Assembly (NCBI GenBank): GCA_047404135.1
Contig: JBDOIT010000004.1
Location: 154,664-218,663 of the forward strand
Source of the DNA: JAHZKS01 sp047404135
GTDB taxonomy: Bacteria; Pseudomonadota; Alphaproteobacteria; Rickettsiales; JABSSG01
DNA length: 64,000 nucleotides
Direction of reading: 5' to 3'
In this document: in pieces, positions 51,664 through 61,863 of the stretch
How the letters are laid out: each line of letters opens with the position of its first letter
Position numbering within the stretch: the first letter of the stretch is position 1
Program-made: the position numbers and the translations under genes
The notes under the pieces: generated by a model
The model's database searches: none
What the model was told of the DNA's origin: nothing
Seen by the model: the letters and a program-made list of their open reading frames with translations, nothing else

Positions 51664-52491
51664 ATGGATACACATAAAATAATTCAAGGATCCCTATTAA
51701 AAGGGAAAAAAGGCCTCATAATGGGAGCTGCAAATGATAAATCAATCGCTTGGGGGATAGCCAAAGCCGCTCATGCAAATGGAGCTGAATTGGCATACAC
51801 CTATCAAGGAGAGATGTTAAAAAAGCGTGTAGTGCCTATGGCAGAGCAAACTGGCTCAGATATGTATTATGAATGCGATGTCACTGATGAGAAAAGCATG
51901 GATGCTCTATTCGAAGACATCAAGAAAAAATGGGGACATTTAGACTTCCTAGTACATTCCATAGCATTCTCAAATAAGGATGAATTAAAAGGAAAATATT
52001 TGGATACTTCTCTAGATAACTTCTTACTCACCATGAATATATCTTGTTACTCTTTCACTGCTGTCGCTAAAAGAGCAGCCCCTCTGATGAAAGAGGGTGG
52101 TAGCATGATTACTATGTCATATTATGGATCAACAAAAGTAATGCCGCATTATAATGTAATGGGTGTTGCAAAATCTGCATTAGAAACAAGCGTTCAATAC
52201 CTAGCTGTAGATCTAGGTGAACAAAATATTAGAGTCAACGCTATCTCGGCTGGGCCTATTAAAACTTTAGCAGCATCTGGAATAGGAGACTTTAGATACA
52301 TCTTAAAATGGAATGAATATAACTCTCCATTAAAAAGAACAGTGACTACAGAAGAAGTTGGTAACTCAGCTCTATTCCTACTAAGTGATATGGGAAGCGC
52401 AACTACAGGACAAACTATATATGTAGATGCTGGTTATAATGTTATTGGTATGAAATCGGTAGATGCACCGGATATGACTACTAATAAATAA
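51664..52491 (+). CDS. fabI: Enoyl-[acyl-carrier-protein] reductase (NADH) FabI
   Basis: I start at the ATG at 51664 (275 residues, MDTHKIIQGSLLKGKKGLIMG). An ATG at 51628 would add 12 residues with no family support. FabI features are GLIMGAANDKSIAWGIA (about 17-33), VHSIAFSNKDELKGKYLDTS (about 97-116), and the catalytic Tyr-X6-Lys in SYYGSTKVMPHYNVMGVAKSALE (about 157-179). The end is AGYNVIGM. It reduces the enoyl double bond in each cycle of fatty acid synthesis. It closes the lipid A operon region and is followed by a terminator. Confidence 0.94.
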   Translation: MDTHKIIQGSLLKGKKGLIMGAANDKSIAWGIAKAAHANGAELAYTYQGEMLKKRVVPMAEQTGSDMYYECDVTDEKSMDALFEDIKKKWGHLDFLVHSIAFSNKDELKGKYLDTSLDNFLLTMNISCYSFTAVAKRAAPLMKEGGSMITMSYYGSTKVMPHYNVMGVAKSALETSVQYLAVDLGEQNIRVNAISAGPIKTLAASGIGDFRYILKWNEYNSPLKRTVTTEEVGNSALFLLSDMGSATTGQTIYVDAGYNVIGMKSVDAPDMTTNK

Positions 52492-52506
52492 AGCGAAATA
52501 TTGATT

Positions 52507-52545
52507 AAAAAGAGACGGAAGTAAAAGTACTTACCGTCTCTTTTT
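52507..52545. terminator. Bidirectional terminator between fabI and rpoC
   Basis: Left arm AAAAAGAGACGG-AAGTA (52507-52523) pairs with TACTT-A-CCGTCTCTTTTT (52528-52545), leaving one bulged A and an AAAG loop. The A and T runs at the two outer ends let it act for both convergent genes. It lies 15 bp after the fabI stop and about 18 bp beyond the rpoC stop. Confidence 0.93.
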
Positions 52546-52563
52546 AATGTCTAATTCATCCTG

Positions 52564-55500
52564 TTACGCAGAGAGTCCGGAGTCTTTGTCTTCAGATTCC
52601 AAATCTGTCACTGCTTCAACAGAGAATGTATCATCCTTTTTCTTATCTTCTTCTATTTTGTCTGCATCCTGAGCTTTAACTATCATATCTTTGGTATAAA
52701 AACCTGTACCAGCAGGTATCAAGTTACCAACTATCACATTCTCTTTTAGACCTGACAACATATCAACTTTTCCGGATACAGCAGCTTCAGTTAATACTTT
52801 CGTAGTATCCTGGAACGATGCAGCAGAAATAAATGATCTAGTCTGAAGAGAAGCTTTTGTAATACCTTGCAATATTGGGGTTGCAGTGGCAGGTTTATAA
52901 CCTTCAGCAACAGCTTTCTTATTTATTTCATCGAATTCCTGCCTATCTAATTGCTCGCTTGCAAGCAATGTAGTTTCTCCAGCATTCACAACTTCAACTT
53001 TCTGTAGCATCTGCCTTAGAACAACCTCGATATGCTTATCATCAATTTTTACACCTTGAAGTCTGTAAACTTGCTGTACCTCTGAAACCATGTATTTTGT
53101 TAAAGCTTCAACACCCATCACTTTTAAGATATCTTGCAACACAGGGTTACCATCAATCAACAAGTCACCTTTCTTCAGGTAATCTCCTTCATTAACAAAG
53201 ATATGCTTACCTTTAGGAACTAGATATTCTACCGGCTCTAATGATTCATCAGTAGGTTTGATTACAATTCTACGCTTAGATTTGTAATCAGCACCAAAAA
53301 ATACCTTACCTTCGATTTCATTAATCACAGCATGGTTTTTAGGCCTCCTTGCTTCAAATAATTCAGCAACCCTTGGAAGGCCACCAGTAATATCACGAGT
53401 TTTTGTAGATTCTCTTGGAATACGAGCAATAATATCACCAGCATTCACTTTAGCTCCATCTTCAACATTCAGAATAGCGCCTATTGGCAAGAAGTATCTA
53501 GCTTCCAACTCATTTGCCAAGATTACCATGTCACCCTTATCATCTTCCAGAACAAGCCTTGGTCTTAAATCAGCGCCTTTTGTTTTTTGCTTCCAGTCAA
53601 CAATAACTTTATTAGAGATACCCGTTTCTTCGTCCATAGCCTCTTTGATGGAGATTCCCTCAAGAAGATCTTTGTATGCAATAACACCAGCGCGCTCGTT
53701 TATGATGGGGATTGTATATGGATCCCATTCTGCAACAATGTCTCCTTTTTTAACTTCGTCTCCATCGCTGATAGATACAGTAGCACCGTAAGGAACTTTA
53801 AACCTTGACCTTTCATTGCCTTTTTCATCGCAGAAAGCCACTTCACAGCTCTTACTCATGATTACTTTTTGAGAATCCGTATTTGTTACGAAGTTTTTAT
53901 TGAAGAATTTTACAACAGAATCTTGTGCAACCTGAACATTAGAAACCTCCACTCTCTTAGTAGCAGCACCACCAATATGGAAAGTGTTCATGGTTAACTG
54001 TGTACCAGGCTCACCAATAGATTGAGCTGCAATCACACCAACTGCTTCTCCAACACTTATCAAGTTGCCATTAGATAGGTCACGACCATAACATTTTGCA
54101 CAAATACCGTATTCTAATTCACAAGTTATTGCAGATCTTATCATTATTGAGTCTATGCCAGCTGAGTCAATTCTATCTACAGCATCTTCATCAATAAGAT
54201 CATTTTTCTTGATTATTAATTCACCGGTAATTGGGTTCTTAACATCAGAGCACGATACTCTACCAAGAACAGTTTCTGAAAGAGGAAGTACAACTTCACC
54301 AGCTTCAATAATTGAGCTTGCTACTATACCCTTTGATGTTCCACAGTCATTCTCTTGAACTATTAAATCTTGTGATACATCAACCAGCCTTCTAGTCAAG
54401 TAGCCGGAGTTTGCTGTTTTCAATGCTGTGTCCGCAATACCTTTACGAGTACCGTGAGTAGAGTTAAAGTACTCTAACACGCTCAACCCTTCCTTAAAGT
54501 TGGATTTGATTGGACTCTCAAGAATCTCGCCATTCGGTCTAACCATAAGACCTCTCATACCAGCAAGCTGCTTGATCTGTTGAGCGGAACCTCTCGCACC
54601 AGAATGTGCCATCATATAAATAGAGTTAATGCCTCTTTGCTTGTTAGAGTCATACTTGCTTGTATTATCAGCAGAGAAGGCTGCCATCATGTCTTCCGCA
54701 ACTTTGTTAGTACAATGCGCCCATTCGTCAGTCACTTTATTATATTTTTCTCCCATGGTAATCAAGCCATCCATGTACTGTCTCTCAAACTCTTCTACTT
54801 TTCCACTAGTCTCATCTAAGTGTTTTTGTTTTGTTTGAGGAATTACCAAGTCATCTTTACCGAAAGATACACCTGATTTACATGCGTGTGAGAAACCTAC
54901 TTCCATTATTTTATCACAGAAAATCACAGTAGCTTTCTGTCCACAATAACGGAAAATCATATCAATAACCTTAGAGATCTCCTTACTTGTCATTAGCTTG
55001 TTAACCAATGCAATGTTTGTATTAGGATTTCTAGGTAATAACTGAGCTATTTTTAGCCTACCAGGAGTAGATTCAACAAGTTTAATCACTTCATTACCAT
55101 CTTCATCAGACTGGGGAATTCTACATTGAATCTTTGTATGCAAGCTAATTGTTTTCTCTTCTAGAGCGTGATTCACTTCATTCATATCCATGAATGCTCT
55201 TCCTTCACCCTTCTCTCCTTCTACTTCTATTGTTAGGTAGTAGATTCCAAGAACCATATCTTGAGAAGGAGTAATAATTGGCTTGCCATCAGCTGAGCTT
55301 AATATGTTGTTAGTAGACATCATAAGAACTCTAGACTCGATTTGAGCTTCAATAGACAGAGGTAAATGGACCGCCATAGTATCACCATCAAAGTCAGCGT
55401 TAAATGGTGTACATACTAATGGGTGTAATTGTATCGCTTTACCTTCAACAAGAACAGGTTCGAACGCCTGAATACCAAGCCTGTGAAGAGTTGGCGCACG

Positions 55501-56769
55501 GTTCAGTAATACCGGGTGCTCACGAATAACTTCTTCAAGAATATCCCATACTTCTGGTCTTTCCATCTCAACCATTTTCTTGGCTGCTTTCAAAGTAGTG
55601 GATATACCATACATCTCAAGTTTAGAATAGATAAACGGCTTAAATAATTCTAATGCCATTTTTTTAGGCAAACCACACTGGTGAAGCTTTAATGTAGGGC
55701 CTACAACGATTACAGATCTACCTGAATAGTCAACTCTCTTACCAAGAAGATTCTGCCTAAATCTACCACCCTTACCCTTAATCATATCACTCAAGGACTT
55801 AAACGGTCTCTTATTTGCATTCTTAACAGCTCTACCCCTTCTACCATTATCAAATAATGCATCTACAGACTCTTGAAGCATTCTTTTTTCGTTTCTCACG
55901 ATAATATCAGGAGCCCTTAATTCAATAAGTCTCTTCAGGCGGTTATTTCTGTTAATAACTCTACGATATAATTCGTTCAAATCAGATGCTGCAAAACGAC
56001 CACCATCTAACATAACAAGAGGTCTGATTTCTGGAGGAAGAACAGGAATAACATTCATTACCATGTGTTCTGGCTTATTTCCTGATCCCAAGAAACTTTC
56101 AACTAATTTTAATCTTTTTACTGTTTTCTTTCTTTTAGCTTCTGAATTAGACTCAGATAGATTCACTCTTAATGCATCTCTTAGATCCTCTAATTTTAAT
56201 GCTTTTAGTAAAGTTTCAACAGCTTCTGCACCAATTTCTGCTTTAAAATTATCTTCACCATATTCATCTAATGAGGCTTGGTACTTCTCTTCATTCATTA
56301 ACTCTCCAACAGAAAGCATTGTCATCCCAGGATCTGTGACAACATATGATTCGAAATATAAGATTTTCTCTAAATCCTTGATCGCAATGTCAAGCATTGT
56401 ACTAATACGAGAAGGCAAAGATTTTAAGAACCAGATATGTACTACAGGAGCAGCCAAATCAATATGTCCCATTCTTTCTCTTCTTACCTTTGCAGTAGTA
56501 ACTTCAACACCACATTTTTCACATATTACTCCGCGGTATTTCATTCTTTTATACTTACCACAAAGACACTCGTAATCACTTACTGGTCCAAAAATTCTTG
56601 CACAAAATAAACCCTCTTTTTCAGGTTTAAAAGTACGATAGTTGATGGTTTCAGGCTTCTTCACTTCACCATAAGACCAAGACCTTATCTTCTCAGAACT
56701 TGCTATAGAAATTCTTAAGGAATCAAAGTCACGCTCATCATTTTGATAAAAAAAGTTGTTGCTTGTCAT
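52564..56769 (-). CDS. rpoC: RNA polymerase beta' subunit
   Basis: The 1401-residue protein has the N-terminal zinc site (CLCGKYKRMKYRGVICEKCGVEV, about residues 68-90), the catalytic NADFDGDTMAVHLP (about 456-469) with three magnesium-binding aspartates, the bridge helix and trigger loop region (MAHSGARGSAQQIKQLAGMRGLM, about 718-740), and the second zinc site (CELEYGICAKCYGRDLSNG, about 879-897). Length matches the alphaproteobacterial norm. It lies 14 bp downstream of rpoB. Confidence 0.98.
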   Translation of the reverse strand: MTSNNFFYQNDERDFDSLRISIASSEKIRSWSYGEVKKPETINYRTFKPEKEGLFCARIFGPVSDYECLCGKYKRMKYRGVICEKCGVEVTTAKVRRERMGHIDLAAPVVHIWFLKSLPSRISTMLDIAIKDLEKILYFESYVVTDPGMTMLSVGELMNEEKYQASLDEYGEDNFKAEIGAEAVETLLKALKLEDLRDALRVNLSESNSEAKRKKTVKRLKLVESFLGSGNKPEHMVMNVIPVLPPEIRPLVMLDGGRFAASDLNELYRRVINRNNRLKRLIELRAPDIIVRNEKRMLQESVDALFDNGRRGRAVKNANKRPFKSLSDMIKGKGGRFRQNLLGKRVDYSGRSVIVVGPTLKLHQCGLPKKMALELFKPFIYSKLEMYGISTTLKAAKKMVEMERPEVWDILEEVIREHPVLLNRAPTLHRLGIQAFEPVLVEGKAIQLHPLVCTPFNADFDGDTMAVHLPLSIEAQIESRVLMMSTNNILSSADGKPIITPSQDMVLGIYYLTIEVEGEKGEGRAFMDMNEVNHALEEKTISLHTKIQCRIPQSDEDGNEVIKLVESTPGRLKIAQLLPRNPNTNIALVNKLMTSKEISKVIDMIFRYCGQKATVIFCDKIMEVGFSHACKSGVSFGKDDLVIPQTKQKHLDETSGKVEEFERQYMDGLITMGEKYNKVTDEWAHCTNKVAEDMMAAFSADNTSKYDSNKQRGINSIYMMAHSGARGSAQQIKQLAGMRGLMVRPNGEILESPIKSNFKEGLSVLEYFNSTHGTRKGIADTALKTANSGYLTRRLVDVSQDLIVQENDCGTSKGIVASSIIEAGEVVLPLSETVLGRVSCSDVKNPITGELIIKKNDLIDEDAVDRIDSAGIDSIMIRSAITCELEYGICAKCYGRDLSNGNLISVGEAVGVIAAQSIGEPGTQLTMNTFHIGGAATKRVEVSNVQVAQDSVVKFFNKNFVTNTDSQKVIMSKSCEVAFCDEKGNERSRFKVPYGATVSISDGDEVKKGDIVAEWDPYTIPIINERAGVIAYKDLLEGISIKEAMDEETGISNKVIVDWKQKTKGADLRPRLVLEDDKGDMVILANELEARYFLPIGAILNVEDGAKVNAGDIIARIPRESTKTRDITGGLPRVAELFEARRPKNHAVINEIEGKVFFGADYKSKRRIVIKPTDESLEPVEYLVPKGKHIFVNEGDYLKKGDLLIDGNPVLQDILKVMGVEALTKYMVSEVQQVYRLQGVKIDDKHIEVVLRQMLQKVEVVNAGETTLLASEQLDRQEFDEINKKAVAEGYKPATATPILQGITKASLQTRSFISAASFQDTTKVLTEAAVSGKVDMLSGLKENVIVGNLIPAGTGFYTKDMIVKAQDADKIEEDKKKDDTFSVEAVTDLESEDKDSGLSA

Positions 56770-56783
56770 ACTAAAAACCTGCT

Positions 56784-59700
56784 CTAGCTATTATTTGTAT
56801 TTTCCAATTCTACATTTAGGCATAGGGATCTTAATTCCTTGATCATCACGTTGAATGATTCTGGTGTCCCAGATTCGAAGTTGTTATCTCCACGCACAAT
56901 AGATTCAAAGATCTTCACACGCCCAACAACATCATCTGATTTCACCGTTAGCATCTCTTGTAATGTGTAAGCGGCACCGTAAGCTTGAAGAGCCCAACAT
57001 TCCATTTCACCAAATCTTTGTCCACCAAAGTGAGCTTTACCGCCAAGAGGCTGTTGTGTAACAAGACTATAAGGACCAATAGATCTAGCGTGAATTTTAT
57101 CATCAACAAGATGGTGTAGCTTCAGCATATAGATGTAACCAACCGTTACCTCTCTATCAAAATACTCTCCTGTTCTACCGTCAATCAACTTAGACTGCCC
57201 AGAAGTACTTACATCTGCTAATTCTAACATATGATCTATATCTTCTACTTTAGCTCCATCAAAGACTGGGGTTGCAAAGAATACACCTTTAGATAAGTTT
57301 TGAGACAACTCAAGTATTTCCTTATCCTTAGCGTCTTTAATTTTTTTACTGATCTCATCATTACCAGCATAGACTTTTAGTAAGAATTTCCTCATAGTGT
57401 CAGCGCTTTCCTTACTACGCAACATTCCATCTATTTTCTTACCTAAAGCTACAGAAGACCAACCTAAGTGTGTTTCTAAGATCTGCCCCACGTTCATACG
57501 AGATGGGACACCAAGAGGGTTCAGAACTATATCAACTACTGTGCCATCTTCTAAATACGGCATATCTTCTTGTGGAAGAATTCTAGAAATAACACCCTTG
57601 TTACCATGTCGACCAGCCATCTTATCGCCTGGTTGCAACTTATGCTTCATAGCAATAAAGATTTTCACTTCTTTCAGTACCCCCTGTGGTAAATCATCAC
57701 CCCCTTGCACTTTGTCAATCTTACTATCGTACCTTGATGTGATTTCTTGAACAGAAGAATCGTAGTTTTCTTTCAATGCCCATATATGCTTCATCTTTTT
57801 AGGACTATCTATAACAAATTGCCATAATTGCTCAATTTTGTAAGAATCAATAATTTCAGATGTAAGCTTAGTGTTATCCTTTAATCCCTTAGGACCAGAC
57901 TTCACCTTACCGCCTTCTAAAATACTCTTAACATTGGATAATACGAATTCAGAAATAATATTAATCTCATCATCTTTATCTTTTGTAAGACTTTGAATCT
58001 GTTCTTTCTCAAGCGTTAGAGCTCTTTGATCTTTCTCAACGCCTCTTCTGGAGAACACACGAACTTCAACTACAGTACCAGTAACACCTGGAGGAACATG
58101 CAATGAACTATCTTTTACATCAGCAGCTTTCTCACCAAAGATAGCTTTCAATAACTTCTCTTCCGGAGTCATAGGAGATTCACTCTTCGGTGTAACTTTA
58201 CCAACAAGTATATCACCAGGCTTCACTTCAGCACCTTTGTATACTACTCCTGTTTCATCAAGCCACCTTAAACTGTCTTCACTTACATTCGGAATGTCTC
58301 TTGTTATCTCTTCAGGACCCAATTTTGTATCCCTCGCAGCAACGCTAAATTCTTCTATATGGATAGACGTAAACACATCATCCTTTACGACTCTTTCAGA
58401 AATTAATATTGAATCCTCAAAATTGTAACCATTCCAAGGCATAAACGCTACTAATGCATTTCTACCTAGGGCTAAGTCACCTCTATCTGTGCTCGGGCCA
58501 TCAGCAATCACTTGGCCCTTTTTCACTTTATCACCCACTTTGACCAAAGTTTTTTGGTTCAAACAAGTGTTGTAGTTAGACCTTTGGAATTTTGTTAAGT
58601 TATAGATGTTTACTTCAGGAGCATCATCTTCTTTAGCATCAGATCTAACAACTATTCTAGTGCTATCTACTTTGTCTACGGTACCATCCTTTGAAGCAGT
58701 GATAGTGGAGCCAGAATCAGAAGCAACAATACCTTCAATACCAGTACCAACAAACGGTGCTTCTGTAGAGATCAACGGCACAGCTTGACGTTGCATATTA
58801 GAACCCATCAACGCTCTCGAGGCATCATCATTCTCCAGGAATGGGATCAATGCAGTAGCGATAGACACTAATTGCATAGGAGTTACATCCATTAAGTTCA
58901 CGCTTTTTGGCTCTACCATGATAAATTCACCGCTTTTTCTAGAGCTCACTAAATCATCCAAAAACTCACCTTTAGAGTTCAAATCTGCAGTAGCTTGCGC
59001 AATGACATAGTCTTTTTCTTCTACAGCAGAAATATAGATAATCTCCTTTGTAACTTTACCATCTTGTACTTTTCTATATGGGCTCTCGATAAAACCATAT
59101 TTATTTACTTGAGCAAAAGAAGCCAAACTATTAATCAAACCTATATTTTGACCTTCTGGACTTTCAATGGGACAAACGCGACCATAGTGACTTGTGTGAA
59201 CATCACGAACTTCTATCCCAGCTCTTTCACGCGTCAAGCCACCAGGCCCTAGCGCAGATAGACGTCTTTTGTGTGTAATCTCAGATAATGGGTTAGTTTG
59301 GTCCATAAATTGTGAGAACTGTGAAGTTCCAAAGAACTCTTTCACAACATTTACTAGCAGTTTGGAATTAATCAAATCATTCGGCATAATAGTGTCTACA
59401 TCCATTGAAGACATGCGCTCTAAGATTGTTCTTTCTAAACGTACAAATGCCAACCTGAATTGGTTTTCTACTAATTCACCAACAGACCTAATTCTTCTGT
59501 TCCCTAAGTGATCTATATCATCTACTTCTCCGACACCATCTTTTAGATCTACTAAATACTTAACAATTCCTTTGATGTCCTCTTTTGTAAGTACAGTATT
59601 TTCTTCAGAATCGCTTAGATTCATCTTAGCGTTCAACTTAATACGACCCACAACGGACAAATCATATCTTGTGTCATCAAAGAATAAAGAGTTAAACAAT

Positions 59701-60863
59701 GACTCCGAAGCTTCATATGTTGTAGGCTCACCAGGTCTCACAACTCTAAAGATATCTATTAAAGCTTCTTCTTTATTTAAATTTTTATCAGCTTTTAAAG
59801 TGTTTCTGATGTAAGGCCCAACATTAGAATTAATGTCTAGGATTTCTAATTCTTTTAGGCTTGCAGCATCAATTTGCTCTATCATTTCTGAGGTGATTTC
59901 ATCACCAACTTCCAAAGTTAAATCTGTAGAAATTTCAAAAGTTTTTGCTGCAAATTTACCAACTAATTCATCTTCCGAAAAAAGAATGTCTTTTAAACCG
60001 TCTCCGCGCAGCTTGTTAATTGACCTCTTATTCAACCTAGTGTCTTTCTTTGCAACAACTTTTCCTGTTTTTGCATCAATCAAATCTCTGCTTAATCTGA
60101 AAGATTTTGTTTCATCAGGCGCAAATGCAGTAACCCAACCTTTGTTTTTTTTCTCTAGTTTGATTTTAGAATAGAAGAAATCGTAGATCTCTTGAGTTGT
60201 CATGCCCATAGCTTTAAATAAAGTACCAGCTAATAACTTTCTTCTTTTATCAATACGGAAATATAATAAATCTTTAGCGTCAAACTCAATGTCTAACCAA
60301 GATCCTCTGTAAGGGATTATATGAGCTGAATATAGATATTTACCAGAAGAGTGGCTCTTCCCTTTATCGTGGTCAAAGAATACACCCGGAGATCTATGCA
60401 TTTGAGAAACAATAACTCTCTCAACGCCATTAATAACGAATGTAGCGTTATCTGTCATGAGAGGAACATCTCCCATATAGACTTCCTGCTCTTTTATACC
60501 TTTTATGTCCTTAGTTTCAAGATCGGGATCAGTTTCCCATAGAACTAATTTCAATGTTGCCTTTAGAGGAGCAACATAACTTATACTTCTTTGCTTAGAC
60601 TCTTCAACATCGTATTTAGGTTTATCAAAGCGATATTCACCAAATTCTAATGTACAATTGCCTCCATAGTCGTTCATAGGAAAAACGGACTTAAATACGC
60701 CTTGTAAGTCTTTGTTCTCCCTTTTTTTAGGATCTACATCTATTTGAAGAAATTTTCTGTAAGATTCCTTCTGAACCTCTATCAAATTAGGCATATCGGC
60801 TACTTGAGGAATTTGGGCGAAAGTCTTCCTTTCTATCTTACGAGTAAATAAATCACTAAGCAT
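56784..60863 (-). CDS. rpoB: RNA polymerase beta subunit
   Basis: The 1359-residue protein has the standard order of lobes. The rifampicin pocket reads SQFSQFMDQTNPLSE and THKRRLSALGPGG, with Asp, His and Ser at the usual resistance positions, so no classic resistance substitution is seen. The C-terminal KIFESIVRGDNNFESGTPESFNVMIKELRSLCL clamp segment is intact. It is separated from rplL by 70 bp that hold an attenuator-like hairpin. Confidence 0.98.
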   Translation of the reverse strand: MLSDLFTRKIERKTFAQIPQVADMPNLIEVQKESYRKFLQIDVDPKKRENKDLQGVFKSVFPMNDYGGNCTLEFGEYRFDKPKYDVEESKQRSISYVAPLKATLKLVLWETDPDLETKDIKGIKEQEVYMGDVPLMTDNATFVINGVERVIVSQMHRSPGVFFDHDKGKSHSSGKYLYSAHIIPYRGSWLDIEFDAKDLLYFRIDKRRKLLAGTLFKAMGMTTQEIYDFFYSKIKLEKKNKGWVTAFAPDETKSFRLSRDLIDAKTGKVVAKKDTRLNKRSINKLRGDGLKDILFSEDELVGKFAAKTFEISTDLTLEVGDEITSEMIEQIDAASLKELEILDINSNVGPYIRNTLKADKNLNKEEALIDIFRVVRPGEPTTYEASESLFNSLFFDDTRYDLSVVGRIKLNAKMNLSDSEENTVLTKEDIKGIVKYLVDLKDGVGEVDDIDHLGNRRIRSVGELVENQFRLAFVRLERTILERMSSMDVDTIMPNDLINSKLLVNVVKEFFGTSQFSQFMDQTNPLSEITHKRRLSALGPGGLTRERAGIEVRDVHTSHYGRVCPIESPEGQNIGLINSLASFAQVNKYGFIESPYRKVQDGKVTKEIIYISAVEEKDYVIAQATADLNSKGEFLDDLVSSRKSGEFIMVEPKSVNLMDVTPMQLVSIATALIPFLENDDASRALMGSNMQRQAVPLISTEAPFVGTGIEGIVASDSGSTITASKDGTVDKVDSTRIVVRSDAKEDDAPEVNIYNLTKFQRSNYNTCLNQKTLVKVGDKVKKGQVIADGPSTDRGDLALGRNALVAFMPWNGYNFEDSILISERVVKDDVFTSIHIEEFSVAARDTKLGPEEITRDIPNVSEDSLRWLDETGVVYKGAEVKPGDILVGKVTPKSESPMTPEEKLLKAIFGEKAADVKDSSLHVPPGVTGTVVEVRVFSRRGVEKDQRALTLEKEQIQSLTKDKDDEINIISEFVLSNVKSILEGGKVKSGPKGLKDNTKLTSEIIDSYKIEQLWQFVIDSPKKMKHIWALKENYDSSVQEITSRYDSKIDKVQGGDDLPQGVLKEVKIFIAMKHKLQPGDKMAGRHGNKGVISRILPQEDMPYLEDGTVVDIVLNPLGVPSRMNVGQILETHLGWSSVALGKKIDGMLRSKESADTMRKFLLKVYAGNDEISKKIKDAKDKEILELSQNLSKGVFFATPVFDGAKVEDIDHMLELADVSTSGQSKLIDGRTGEYFDREVTVGYIYMLKLHHLVDDKIHARSIGPYSLVTQQPLGGKAHFGGQRFGEMECWALQAYGAAYTLQEMLTVKSDDVVGRVKIFESIVRGDNNFESGTPESFNVMIKELRSLCLNVELENTNNS

Positions 60864-60894
60864 TCAGCGTCCCTATTAACAAAATTAAAAGCTA

Positions 60895-60946
60895 AACAAA
60901 AAAAATAAAAGAGTTAGAGTTGAGTAGTTAAAACTACTTCAACTCT
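60895..60946 (-). terminator. Hairpin/attenuator between rplL and rpoB
   Basis: On the minus strand the last rplL codons and the following bases form AGAGTTGAAGTAGTT paired with AACTACT-CAACTCT (60916-60946, one bulge). A T-rich tract follows, including eight consecutive T. It has the form of an intrinsic terminator but stands inside the operon, so partial termination that lowers rpoBC relative to the ribosomal proteins is likely. An attenuator at this place is known in E. coli. Confidence 0.75.
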
Positions 60947-61308
60947 ACTTTAGCACCAGCTGCTTCCAACTGAGCTTTTATTTTTTCAGCTTCTTCTTTT
61001 GAAACACCTTCTTTCACAGCTTTTGGAGCGCTGTCAACTAGATCTTTCGCTTCTTTCAAGCCTAAAGAAGAATCAATTGCTCTGATTTCTTTAATCACAT
61101 TAATCTTTTTGTCTCCTGATGCTGATAGAACAACAGTAAACTCGGATTTTTCTTCAACTGCTTCAGCAGTAGCAGCGCCACCAGCGGCAGCTACGGCTAC
61201 AGGAGCAGCAGAAACACCCCACTTCTCCTCTAATTGCTTAGAAAGATCGGCAGCTTCCATTACAGTTAAAGAAGAAAGATCTTCAACCAATTTGTCTAAT
61301 TTAGCCAT
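60934..61308 (-). CDS. rplL: 50S ribosomal protein L7/L12
   Basis: The 124-residue stalk protein has the N-terminal dimerisation helix (LVEDLSSLTVMEAADLSKQLEEKWG), an Ala/Gly-rich hinge (about 36-52) and the globular domain with FTVVLSASGDKKINVIKEIRAI and GLKEAKDLVDSAPKAVKEGVSKEEAEKIK, where factors bind. It is 31 bp downstream of rplJ. The hairpin that follows overlaps its final codons. Confidence 0.98.
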   Translation of the reverse strand: MAKLDKLVEDLSSLTVMEAADLSKQLEEKWGVSAAPVAVAAAGGAATAEAVEEKSEFTVVLSASGDKKINVIKEIRAIDSSLGLKEAKDLVDSAPKAVKEGVSKEEAEKIKAQLEAAGAKVELK

Positions 61309-61339
61309 TTGTATTACCTCTTAAAATTAATAAATGAAA

Positions 61340-61852
61340 CTAGTTATTACCCTCGGAATACGCAGAAACCACTCGTACAATGCCACTTGAAGGAGCGGTC
61401 AACACAGACGCCACGGACGAAGCCGGAGTCTGTAACAAAGCAATAAGCTTTGCACGTAATTCATCTAATGAAGGCATCTTGGACAATGTCTTAATACCTT
61501 CAGCATCTACCTCTGAACCATCTACAAACCCCTTTATCAATTTAAGTTGATCATTTTCCTTAGCGAAATCAATGAGCACCTTAGAAACCGCAACTGGGTC
61601 ATTTGATAAAGCAATAGCTGTAGGACCTGTGAAGTCAGATTCCAGAGAAGAAAAATCGCTTTCCTTTAAAGCTATTTTTACTAATCTATTCTTTATTACC
61701 ATAAACTTAATTCCAGCTTCAAAGAACTTGGACCTTAGATCTGTCATTTGTTTAACTGTTAAACCATGGTAATGCGCAACTATTAACGCGCTATACTCAG
61801 AGAAGTACTGAGTTAAGTTACTTACTATTTTTTCCTTGTTTTCTCTTAACAT
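61340..61852 (-). CDS. rplJ: 50S ribosomal protein L10
   Basis: The 170-residue protein forms the base of the L7/L12 stalk. Visible are SALIVAHYHGLTVKQMTDLRSKF (about 18-40), the MVIKNRLVKIAL segment (about 51-62) and FTGPTAIALSNDPVAVSKVL (about 74-93), with C-terminal helices that bind L12. It is preceded by rplA with an 11-bp gap. The usual L10 autoregulatory leader would have to lie in or before rplA; I saw no clear one in this short gap. Confidence 0.96.
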   Translation of the reverse strand: MLRENKEKIVSNLTQYFSEYSALIVAHYHGLTVKQMTDLRSKFFEAGIKFMVIKNRLVKIALKESDFSSLESDFTGPTAIALSNDPVAVSKVLIDFAKENDQLKLIKGFVDGSEVDAEGIKTLSKMPSLDELRAKLIALLQTPASSVASVLTAPSSGIVRVVSAYSEGNN

Positions 61853-61863
61853 TTTACTAAACC

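Noticed and set aside
59200..59360. Rifampicin-resistance substitutions in rpoB.
   Set aside because: The residues at the classical resistance positions are the susceptible ones; only minor natural variation was seen.
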